Below are positions 1 through 9,810 of a DNA stretch of 26,241 bases, one piece after another. Numbering within the stretch: the stretch's first letter is position 1; the number at the start of each line of letters is the position of its first letter. This stretch comes from Basidiobolus ranarum (taxonomy: Eukaryota > Basidiobolomycota > Basidiobolomycetes > Basidiobolales): NCBI GenBank assembly GCA_040143965.1, contig JASJQH010000133.1, positions 1-26,241 of the forward strand, in the 5' to 3' direction. The position numbers and the translations under genes are program-made. The notes under the pieces were generated by a model that saw only the letters and a list, made by a program, of their open reading frames with translations, searched no databases and was not told where the DNA came from.

Positions 1-301
1 ATATAGTCATATATAGCTTAGTACTTAGTTATCTTATAATTCACTAAGATATTATCAATTATTCTCAATTGGAATTTACTTAGAAGTTCTCAGATATATA
101 GATTTTTCAAACTTGTGCTAGAAGCCCCAAACTTTGCACACATGTTCCTGGGACCTCCCTTAACATATTTTACACCATAGTTTGTTTACATCTTGACAAA
201 ACTATAAATGTCAACTTTCTACTCAATAAATCAATAAGTGAAAACCACCAATTCCTCTAATTCTCCAAACCACTTCCAACAGTCTCCCAAATACTTTAAC
301 A
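1..301 (+). mobile_element. Ty1/copia LTR, partial at window edge
   Basis: This matches the LTR at 25135-25481 almost end to end, beginning about 28 bases inside it and ending with the same terminal TTTAACA. No primer binding site follows, so this is a solo LTR or the 3' LTR of an element lying to the left. The left end is cut by the window. Confidence 0.85.
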
Positions 302-485
302 AATAGCTCACTAGGAGGACTAGAGAACAAAACAGACATATAGCTAAACATATGCATTACATAATGTCAAATCACACATAACACATTGTTGGTCACATAA
401 CTAGCAGTTGATAGAGAGACTACAATATTTGTATTTAAAAAAAAGCTTTTATATGAGTTCTACAGATATCAAGTATGTCAATATC

Positions 486-1055
486 TGTTGCAGTAGTTTA
501 AGAGCTATTGGAAGTGGTTAAGAGAACTAGAAGAGCTGGTAGCTTTCACTAAATGATTTATTGAAGTGCAAGTTGACATTTGTACTTTTTCAAGACAGAG
601 ATAGTTAAAGTGTTTGGGAGCCTGTTGGAAGTAGTTTGGAGAAATACAGAAGTTGGCAGTTTTCACTTATTGATCTATTGAGTATTCAGTTGACATATAT
701 AGTTTTGTGAAGATGTAGACAAACTAATGTGTAAAATGTGCTCAAAAAGGTCCCAGGAACATGTGTGCAAATTTTGGGACTTCTAGCACAAGTTTTAAAA
801 AATCTATATATCTTCAAACTTCTAAGTAAATTCTTCTTGAGAATAATGGGAAATATCATAGTTCAATATAAGATAACTAAATACTAAGCTATATATGACT
901 ATATAGGTGTTTAGGCAATGCTAATTTCAACAGAGATAGACTTGGTAAGAATAATCTAGGTAAATTCCAAGTGAAGATATTGAATAACAGCATAGTGCGA
1001 TTTAGGTAGCTACCTATAAGCATATATAGATGCTCAAGCCATATCATTTTCAACA
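486..1055 (-). mobile_element. Old solo LTR, copia family, host to a nested LTR
   Basis: Both ends of the LTR family are recognisable in reverse orientation: a TGTTG start at 486 and a TTTTCAACA end at 1055. The middle is interrupted by the younger LTR at 603-932. Without the insert about 235 bp remain against about 345 bp for the family, so internal sequence has been lost. Flanking 5-mers ATATC (481-485) and ACATC (1056-1060) look like a worn target-site duplication. Position 1020-1055 is the clearest match to the LTR terminus. Confidence 0.7.
603..932 (-). mobile_element. Younger solo LTR nested in an older LTR, 5-bp target duplication
   Basis: A near full-length LTR of about 330 bp, reverse orientation, ending ATTTCAACA. 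It is flanked by perfect direct repeats GAGAT at 598-602 and 933-937, the 5-bp duplication expected of copia integrase. It is much closer to the 25135 copy than the surrounding LTR is, which fits a later insertion followed by LTR-LTR recombination. Confidence 0.85.
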
Positions 1056-1186
1056 ACATCAACAGTTGATTCCAGTTACTTTTGATGGCAATTTTGATTA
1101 TTGTAATCTGGACTCAATCTACCACACCACACTAAGTACATCCCTCAAGCTCTCCACAATTTATTTAAATAAATCCTGTTTGAATA

Positions 1187-1507
1187 TGTTGAAGTATTTT
1201 GGGAGCCTAGTGTAAGTGATTTGGAGAACTGGAGAAATTGGTGGTGTTCACTTATTCATTTATTGAGTATTCAGTTGATATTTACAGTTTTGTCAGGATG
1301 CTAACAAACTAACAAGTGGAATATGTCAACAAAGGTCCCAGAAGTATGTGTGCAAAGTTTGAGGAATCTATATATCTAAGAGCTTATAAGTTGGTGCCAG
1401 TATTCAAAGTAAATTCCTCTTAAGGTACTATCTCAGTTCAATATGGAATACCTAAATACTGAGTTATATATGACTATATAGATGTTTAGACAATGCTGCT
1501 TTCAGCA
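1187..1507 (-). mobile_element. Copia-family LTR
   Basis: About 321 bp matching the LTR family in reverse orientation, from TGTTGAAGTATTTT to a worn TTTCAGCA end. I see no target-site duplication (GAATA before, CTTCT after), so one flank may have been rearranged or this was one end of a longer element. Confidence 0.75.
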
Positions 1508-2611
1508 CTTCTAGGTGAAGGCACTACTTCAAGAGTTAATTTGATGAATACTCATCATATTATCTTTATTTCAGTGAAGTAAATAATAACCACCTATATA
1601 GAAAGATATACTGTATTGAAATTCTGATGATTTGGTAAATTCGCCGATTCTGAGGTATGTGATTGGTACTAATAAGCAATATTCATATGGAACATGTAAT
1701 GTCAACAGCCAAAAGCACCATAGCAAAAGTTGGGTGCCTATAGTATTTAGAAATATAGCCAACAACGTACAAATATAGTGCAAAAACATGTTGAGCTCAA
1801 AAACGATTTGCTGCCTGTACTGTCTACATATGTAGATAACATTGCCCAGAGTGGTGAAATGTCCCTCATAACTACAAAGACTATTATTTGGCCTATGATT
1901 AAGCTGTGCGATGAATATCAAGTTGAATCATAAAGTGAATGCAGAGATACTGCCATTTAAAAAAATGCTTGCAAACAAAGTGAATCCATTGGGAGCGATA
2001 GTGTTAATGGAACCAGTCTCTCCATTGTTCACCCACCAAAATAGTCCTAGGAATTATTGTCTGTACTTGAGTTTGAAATATTGCCTGAATCAACCGAATA
2101 TTCTGCAGCCTAGACATTAAGAGGTTCGTGATAATAAGATTACTACATAATTATTATCAAAGCCAGAAACCTTAGCATTTTTAGTTTGACAATGCGATAC
2201 AAAGAGTAGGGCTACTTTGAGCAGTTGTTGATCCAAATGCTGCTTAATCAAACAATGAGCAGTCACAAATAAAGCAAAAAAATTAACCATTGTTCTAATA
2301 TTTCGAGAGGGTTTTTGAATCTTGGAACCTGAGTCTGTATTGAAGTTACAAGATATTTCCAGTTACCCATCTCAAAGCTGATAATGAAATAGAAAAACGG
2401 TTACAAAGAGGTCTATCCAAAATGGGATACAATAAGTTAACAGTATACACATCATTAGCCTATACAGAAGTCGCACAAAAATCAAGAACAAAGGACTAAA
2501 TACATCAGATAGCATCAGTCATTCTCAAATTCTTCATTTAATAACTACTCATTCGCCTCTCATACACTTACTTTTTCATTTTGTTTATCACTAAAAGTGT
2601 TTGTGTCAAGA
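1508..2611. other. Non-genic stretch upstream of array gene 1
   Basis: About 1.1 kb between the last LTR and the first array gene. Open frames of 60-116 codons occur here on both strands, but I recognise no family in them and they have no paralogous support. The last few hundred bases must hold the promoter of gene 1; no clear TATA box is visible. A pyrimidine-rich stretch lies just before the start codon. Confidence 0.5.
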
Positions 2612-5332
2612 ATGCCTCTGTCTAACTGTCAGGAATGCAAGTACGATGAGAATAGTTATTGGGTACCAACCATGGTTATTAAAGGAACTCGATGTGTTCT
2701 GATGAGTAAGATTGAGAATTATATCTCAGGCACTTTCCAAGTGGAGCATGATGGCCATCCAATTCCTCTTATCACATTAAATCATGAAATGTAAGTTATT
2801 AAAATACATGGCTATTCTGACGAAATAGTGTGTCAAAATAATATTAATTCTCGAATTGATCGATTTCCTAGTGCACATCCTAGAAGGATCAAGTATCAAC
2901 CAGATTGCGTGCTTACAATCGTAAATACACCTAGAATAGCCACTCCAGCGACCATCATAGGTAATTCAGACTATTCATCCATCGACCAGGTAAAAGAGGA
3001 ACCAGATATGGTGGTAGTAAAGAATAGGATACGCCAGTCTGTGGACTACAAAGCCTTATCTCCCAATGCTCAAGGTAGCATTATGGTTGCCGTCGATAAA
3101 TTTCTGACTATGAAGAGACTTTCGAAAGTCAATGAAAATGGTGTCATCAACGCCGGTGCTCCCATTGTGAATAATGGTTCGACTGGTGATTTTCCTGAAT
3201 GCATGATGTCTCCTGGCAATAAAGAGATGATAGAAATTCTTGCCAAAATTCAAGAAGTCATTGAACAAAACAAAAAAACACATCACCAAAATGAGAAGAT
3301 ACACGAGCAAAATGGGCAAACACATCAGCGACTAGCTCTTCTTGATAAAAAGATGACCGCTTTGTTAACACAGAGCTACGAATTGCACGAATATCCTATC
3401 CCAAGAATGTTTATCATTCTGCCCGTTGACGTACATCCAGTCAACCCGGCTGCCATCTTTACTACCAAGTACCGCCTCTATTTTCTGTGTGAATGTGGCG
3501 AACACACAGAATCCCAAACAGCCTATCGTGGTAGTAAGCACGCAGTCCATATCGCTCTTCATAAGGGATATGATATATCTAAGCCAAAAGAGTTTTATGC
3601 TAAGTATGGCCCATATATGCTGTATCTACTGAGAGCACTTCGGTTTGGCCTACAAGTTGCTGGTGTTTCGATACCAGCATTCTCAAAGAATAGTGAAAGC
3701 GATAACGGACTTGACAGTCTAATTGATATTACACAAAAAACTTTGGACGCTTCCATAACGTTTCTAGACACCGAGTTGTCCAACATCACTGCCTTGAGAA
3801 ATGATGAGAATGGACAAGAAATTGATGTATCTGGAGAAGAGCGCTTGCGCCATCTAGAGGCATTAGAAGGGGCAGATCTGCGACAGTTGGAAATGTTTAT
3901 TAAACGGAATGATAGGGACAAAGTACTTGGTAATCTATATAGGATCACCACCGAAAAAGGTCACGTCAAGTGGGTTTGTCTAAGCCATTATCGTATCAAC
4001 TACCAGGAAGTAGCTGAGAATCAGTTTAGGAATATTATCCATGTCCAAGGTGGAGATTATGATGAGCATTATGGAAAGGTGGTTCTTACGTTGACATCGG
4101 CTATCTTGGTTAAAGAGTTCTCAGCTGCGTTAGTTCAAGCCAAACAATTACAAGAGTTAGATATTACTTTTATATATAAGTGGCAGGCAAGTGATCTTAA
4201 GGTGCTTGCTGATGCTATTCATATGACAACCATTCGGTCTTTGGCCCTGGATGTTTCCAACAGGGATTTCGGAGGATTCAATCAGAGAGCAAGTGCTCTC
4301 CGAAATATCATGAGCAACAAGCAATTGCAGACAATCAAATTGAAAGTCGATGATTGGTTCATTGAGCGCGGATTGATGTCCATCAAGGATCTGTCTCATG
4401 TCAAAGTCTTAGAATTCGGAAATTACTCATTTGGAAGCGACAGAGAAAGACACTGGATTCAATCAATGCAGGCAATAACGAGTGCTTGCCCATTGTTAGA
4501 GCGAATCAAATTTAAAAACATTACAATTTCCCGGAACGGTGCCTTAAGTCTAAATATTTTATTTGATCGCTGTGGTTTACTTGTGCATGAATATGACAGA
4601 AGCAACATATCGGTTTCTCGACAAGATATTCTAATAGAAGCGGGTCTATCAGTAATAGAGGAGATGACTGAGTTGCAGATACGTAACAATGCTCATATTA
4701 TTGATGTGTTGGAGAGACAAGCACGAGATGGCGATTTCCGGCTGGAAAAACTGGGATTGACATGTGGTCGTGGTCTATCAGATTTAGAAGTGGGAAAGAT
4801 AGCAAAGTTTATGAGAAGACTAAAGTTGACTTATCTTGAACTGAGTATAGGCGATTGCAATGTCTTACCGATATTAAAACGAGTAGACTATTCATTGTTA
4901 ACTACGTTTAAGCTTCGAGGGACGATCAATGAAACCATTTGGGAGGCCCTGGACGATACTTTAAAGGAGGATTCCATGGTGAAGGAACTAACGCTGTCAA
5001 ATACAAGCGATATATACACAGACAAGGGTATGCTCTCTGGAATCATATCTAGAATAGCCTTCAAGAGCCTTTACATACACAACTGTAGAGGAATAACTGG
5101 CGAAGAATGGGCAAGGATTCTATCTACCATGGATTTATCCCAACTATCATTTCTTTATATCTCGTGCACACAGTTTGGAGATGCGGCAGTGAGCAGTTTA
5201 ATCCATCGCCTTTCCGAAGCTGAATCGCTTTCTCATTTGATCTTACTTGATACCCAAATAACCACTTCATCGTTCAAAAATCTCAAGACTGTCCTTAACC
5301 AGACTCATCCAAATATTATCTATGAGTTTTAG
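2612..5332 (+). CDS. Array gene 1: coiled-coil / conserved block / RNI-like LRR protein
   Basis: Two exons, 2612-2790 and 2872-5332, giving 879 aa; the 81-bp intron has donor GTAAGT and acceptor TTTCCTAG, and the phase matches genes 2 and 4. The ATG at 2612 is chosen because MPLSNCQEC lines up with MPPSEFQEC of gene 2. Order of parts: exon-1 module (1-60), a long linker (to about 180) rich in charged and small residues, three Q/N heptads (about 184-205, coiled coil), a conserved block starting at YELHEYPIPRMFIILP (about 228) with CECGEHTES (about 266) and the hydrophobic MLYLLRALRFGLQVAG (about 308), then GNLYRITTEKGHVKWVCL (about 413), then LRR-like repeats to the C-terminus (about 450-879). 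There is no signal peptide, no Walker motif and no kinase motif, so it is probably intracellular. I do not recognise a characterised orthologue; a recognition or scaffold role is inference only. Confidence 0.82.
3269..3331 (+). repeat. Three 21-bp heptad-coding units in gene 1
   Basis: Three consecutive 7-residue units of the form N-x-x-T/I-H-x-Q (NKKTHHQ, NEKIHEQ, NGQTHQR). The same position in gene 2 (6822-6905) carries four units, in genes 3 and 4 three. The heptad period and the following LALLDKKM suit a coiled coil. Confidence 0.7.
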
Positions 5333-5489
5333 TAGTAGTAGAGACATAACATATATGGATTATATTAACCGCACAAACCGTATTTAATATAAATATGCTT
5401 TGACTTAGGCTGAGTGTAAGAAAATGCAATACAATGCAGCTGTTATAGTTCTAGGAGCTAACTCCACTTTCTGATCTCTAATGCTGTGC

Positions 5490-5990
5490 TGGCCTAAATA
5501 CGATTCAAAATTTCAGTATAATACTGTCATTTGATGTGCTTATGATGTACAGTGGTCTTTATATTGACATCATGAATATTAGTGAGAGTTCTCAGAAGTC
5601 ATAGGTCAGTCAATTACACAACTTGAACATTAAGATTTAATACCAGTGGTAAGAGTATTATGTTAGGGTACTTGGCAACGCTATTCACAGGACATTCATG
5701 CGGTCTTTGACTTCGGATGTCTCAAAAATTACGTCCAGGTTATTCGTTCCAAGTGTATACGCAACTTGCGAGGAATGCCCGATGGGGGCTAGCCGATGGG
5801 GGCTAGACCTTCATGGATATTTCTTGTCTGGAATCTTGGTAAGGCAAAAAGCAGAAGCATCCATCAGAGTATTGTATATCGGAATAGCCTTGAACTTTAG
5901 ACTTATGGAAACATCATTATGCACTCTTATAGTAGGATGTGTCATTGCGATCCATCATGTATACTCTAACACAGTGTACTAATTTGCCAA
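5490..5990 (+). pseudogene. Decayed fragment of the array gene family
   Basis: Nucleotide similarity to the paralogues is visible in collinear order. From about 5550, TATTGACATCA then GAGAGTTCTCAG match the region at 4090-4125 of gene 1. Around 5675-5730, the segment with GCTATTCACAGGACATTCATG matches 4213-4250 (the ...AIHMTTIRSLALDVS region). Around 5877-5915, the segment with CGGAATAGCC then GACTTATGGAA matches the LRR motif SRLSLKSLRLYG of gene 3 near 12310. Hundreds of bases are missing between these blocks and the frame is not maintained. A tandem CCGATGGGGGCTAG pair sits at 5779-5806. It is a dead array copy, not a separate gene. Confidence 0.65.
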
Positions 5991-6372
5991 AACCTCTGAT
6001 ACTCATTAACTATGCTTATCGATGGGTTTTAACATAGACTATCGATCAGTAATAGAATCAAAGCAAATTGATTGCCACTTCCGTAGTATACGCTAAATAC
6101 AGATTACTACGCACCAGATTGTTAGAATATTCAATAATATCAAAGTTTATGATATACAACGAAGAAAATAGAAAGATCGCAAGTGTCAAGTACGATACTG
6201 TTTATGATAAAGTAAGTTAAGCTAGCCGACTGACTCATCATACGCATAGCAAAGGGAAACAAGAGTATCAAATCATCCACTCACTGGTGTGAGTTACTTC
6301 TAGATTATCATCATCCAACTTTAGTGAATTTCTTTTTCTTTCTGTTAACCAAGAACAGTTGCTAATCAGAAG
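5991..6372 (+). other. Upstream region of array gene 2
   Basis: About 380 bp between the dead copy and gene 2. It contains an inverted ACTCAC/GTGAGT motif near 6279-6294 and a T/C-rich stretch just before the start codon (about 6325-6345). No TATA box is evident, and I see no clear homology to the upstream regions of genes 3 and 4. Confidence 0.4.
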
Positions 6373-8912
6373 ATGCCTCCATCGGAGTTTCAAGAATGTG
6401 AGAATGATGGTGAACGAATTTTGATACCCACCATAGTCATTGAAGGGACTACTTGCGTCTTAATGAGTGAAGTAGAATATTGTGTTCCAGGTGCTTATCG
6501 CTTAGAGCATAATAAGAGACCGATTCAATTTGTACTTGCACCAAACTATGAGCAGTAAGTGATAAAAACTCTCATGAATGAAGGATGTTAAGTTTAAAGA
6601 TTAACTATTGAACCTATTAATTTTCAAGCTCACATCCAAGAAGAATCAAATATCAAGCAGACTCTGTACTTACTATAGCAAAAAAACCCAGAACATCCAT
6701 TTCAGAGTCAGAATCAAGTGATGCTCAAGTTAATCTGAATTCTTACCAAGAGGCAATCCAAAATTTGAATTCTAAAGATAAAGCTGAAATTATCGCCAAA
6801 ATACACGAAACTCTGGAACGAAGCAAAAGGACACGGAGTCAGAATGAAGATACACAAGATCAAAGTCAAAGGGCAGGTGACCAAAACGAGAAAACTCAAC
6901 AACGACGCGCCTTTATTGAAGCTAAAATGAGTGCCATATTAACCAAGAATTGTGAATTGCATGAGTTTCCTATCCCAAGGATGTTTATCATCCTTCCAGT
7001 TAATCGACATCCTGCCAATCGATCAGCCATTTTGACAACCGAGTACCGTCTCTATTTTCTATGCGAATGTGGAGAGCATACAGAATCCAAAGTAATTACT
7101 CGCAATAGTAAGTACACAATCCATATTGCATTTCATGAGGGATATGCCATCTTGAAGCCAAAGGAGTTTTTTACAAAGTATGGGCTATATATGCTGTATC
7201 TCCTAAGAGCACTTCGATTTGGTCTGCAAGTTGGTGATATTTCAATCCCAGCGTTCTCACAAAGGAGCAGAAGCAACAGAACACTAAAAAAAATGATCGA
7301 TGTTACTGAAAAAACTCTAGACGCAGCCATCGAGTTTCTAAGCTCCGAGTTAGCAAATGCTTCTTTAAGAAATAATGCAGAAGATGCGGGAGTATCTAAC
7401 GAAGAAAACTTGCGACGACAAAGTATATTAGAAGAAGCAGATTTACGACATGTAGACACATTTATTAGGCGTAATGACAAGAGCAAGGTACTAGGGAATT
7501 TATATAGGATTACCACCGAAAAAGGGCATGTTAAATGGGTTTGTCTGAGCCATTATCGTATTCACTACGATGAGGCAGCTGAGAACCAACTCAGGAACAT
7601 CATCAATGTCCACGGCGGTAATTATGATGATCATTTTGGGAGAGTGGTGGTTACATTGAAGTCAGGCGTATTAGTAAAAAACTTTTCCGTAGCCATAACT
7701 CAAGCCAGGAAATTACAAGAGTTGGATATTACTTTACTGTACAATTGGCACTCTATAGATCTCAAGGCGCTTGATAATGCTATTCGTAGTACTACCATTG
7801 GTTCTTTGACTCTGGATGTCTCGAGAAGAGATCTGACCGGATTGAACGAGAGGGCAAATGCGCTTCGTAACGTAATGAGCAATACACGACTGAAAATCAT
7901 CCAGTTGAGAGTTGATGAATGGTTTGTTGAGAACGGATTATCGTCGATTAGGAATCTTTCTCATGTCAAGATCTTGAATTTCAAACAGTATTCCATTGAA
8001 GATTACTCAATACAAGATGATAGAGGGCGAAAGTGGCTGGAATCCATGTCCGCAGTGGTGAAAGTTTGTCCATCATTGGAACGGATGATTTTTCAAAACA
8101 TCATACTCACCAACAACAGTGCTATGAGTCTGACCAAATTGTTTGATAATTTTCGTCGACTTGTGGATCACGGTTGTTTATTAACCAATCCAAGAGACAT
8201 CCTTATAGATGCAGGTCTATCCGTCATGGAGGAAATAACTGATCTAGCACTATACAGGTACTCCAGTATGGTAGATATTCTAGAACGAGAATCCCGAAAT
8301 GGCCCTATGCGCTTAAAAAAGTTGGAATTGACATGTGAAAGTGAAGTATTAGCCAAAGAAGTTGAAAAGATTGCCTTGTTTCTGGAAAGACTGAAGTTGA
8401 GTTATCTCGAGCTGAGTGTTGGGGATTGCAACGCATCTCAGATGTTACAGAAGGTCGATTATTCCATGTTAACAGCCTTTAACTTCACAGGGACATTCAC
8501 TGAAGCTGTGTGGAGAATACTGGATGGTGGATTAAAAGATGGTTCTACGGTAGAGGAGCTAAGTTTGTCAAGTAGAGATGCTACACACACAGATACTGAT
8601 ACTCTCCCCCGCATCATATCCAGATTATCCCTTAGGAGTCTGCACATACACAATTGTAGAGGAACATCGGATGAGGAATGGGCTATTATTCTACATTCCA
8701 TGGAAATATTTCGACTAGAATGTCTTGACATCTCGTTCACGCAATTAGGAGATGAATCAGTGAATAGGCTCATTGATCGCCTTTCTGAAGCTCAAACGCT
8801 GTCACACTTGGTATTATACAGAACTCAGACAAGCGAGGCGGCATCCAACAACCTTCGAATAGCAATTAAAAATATCCAACGAAATATCGTGTACCAAAGT
8901 AGTCTTGGTTAG
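6373..8912 (+). CDS. Array gene 2: coiled-coil / conserved block / RNI-like LRR protein
   Basis: Two exons, 6373-6554 and 6629-8912, giving 821 aa; the 74-bp intron is GTAAGT...TTTTCAAG and splits a His codon exactly as in gene 4. Exon 1 encodes MPPSEFQECENDGE then an EGTTCVLMSEVEYCVPGAYR motif shared with gene 4. This is the shortest intact paralogue because the linker before the coiled coil is about 70 residues shorter than in gene 1. Four Q-rich heptads lie at about 125-152. The conserved block starts at CELHEFPIPRMFIILP (about 168) and the GNLYRITTEKGHVKWV motif falls near 350. The LRR region has a single copy of the roughly 113-residue module that genes 3 and 4 carry twice. It ends shortly after an NIVYQSS motif shared in form with genes 3 and 4. 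Exact function is unknown. Confidence 0.83.
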
Positions 8913-9717
8913 CTTAACATTTCATGTTTCATTTCTGACTTCCAAACTGTTTTCTATCTTGTGAATTTCAAGATGTGAGCTACTATAAGTTGCTTAAATT
9001 TCATGTTGCTAATACATATATTCATAGCTATTGTGGAGAATAACTAGAAATATTTTCAAAATATAGTCAGGATTGGATCCAATTAGAAAGCTAATATATT
9101 GTTCGAACATTAACTATTATGGATGATGGCTGACCCTAGCCTCCACTCCATCCGCTTAAGCATTCATATATCAATAGAACTGATATATGGATTGAATCTA
9201 TAATAGCAGTCACATTCTTATGAATAGATAGTACTTGCGGTGACTACTCTTTCGAAATTCAAAAAGTAAACTTGGCATTTTTAAAGATTCAATATCATTT
9301 GCTGTATTGAAATCCCTCCTCATAACCCTTACAGATTATAGACGGAGAGATTGGTGATTAAATCTTGAATAGAGTTATCCATTTTTAAGGTGTGTAAGTT
9401 TGTACTAGTCGACAATCTGATTTTGCCTTGCTGCTGTAGCCTAGACGGCATCTAATTCAAGTACTAGAAACATAAATCGGTGTGCCCAAACAACAAGCCA
9501 AACTGGTTATGTAATACGAGAAAGCCACCAAAAGAATGCGTGATCCTGGAGCTATATACTATAATACAGGATATTATCAAGGATTGAGATATATGGTTAG
9601 AACACAGTGTATCTTCCTTTGCTGATCCAGAGTTATTCGTGTCATACAATAAAACAAGAACAATTAGAGCATCAACTGGTATCGGCCAATTCAAAATCTT
9701 TAATAGTCGGCTCTTAG
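8913..9717 (+). other. Intergenic stretch, upstream unit of gene 3
   Basis: No gene recognised. The part from about 9490 to 9717 is alignable with the region upstream of gene 4 (about 13345-13562): for example TATGTAATACGAGAAAGCCAC against TAATGTAATACAAGAAAGTCAC, and a shared AAACAAGAACAAT block. This shows that genes 3 and 4 were duplicated together with their 5' flanks. Confidence 0.55.
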
Positions 9718-9755
9718 TGTCCGATTCCATTCGTGCTTACTTCAAGTTATAAACA
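9718..9755 (+). pseudogene. Remnant 3' end of exon 1 of array gene 3
   Basis: This encodes CPIPFVLTSSYK plus the split codon and the GTAAGT donor, matching the last 13 codons of exon 1 in gene 4 almost base for base. Directly upstream the homology switches to the 5' flank of gene 4, so the start codon and most of the exon are gone; a TAG triplet sits in frame immediately before it. The CTCTTAG before TGTCCG could also act as a splice acceptor if an unseen upstream exon exists. Confidence 0.7.
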
Positions 9756-9810
9756 GTAAGTTATATCTTCTTCCAAAGATATATTGCATTGAAAAGTACC
9801 GAAAATTTTG

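Noticed and set aside
1571-1921. 116-codon open frame on the minus strand
   Set aside because: Hydrophobic, low-complexity translation with no recognisable family, in AT-rich debris next to LTRs; no paralogue or promoter support.
1911-2120. 69-codon open frame on the plus strand
   Set aside because: Overlaps the previous frame, has no recognisable motif and is within chance length.
3595-3951. 118-codon minus-strand frame inside array gene 1, with a matching frame at 7133-7516 in gene 2
   Set aside because: Antisense shadow that recurs only because the sense strand is conserved between paralogues.
5698-5982. 94-codon frame inside the dead array copy
   Set aside because: The blocks that match the gene family lie partly in other frames, so this frame is a by-product of decay.
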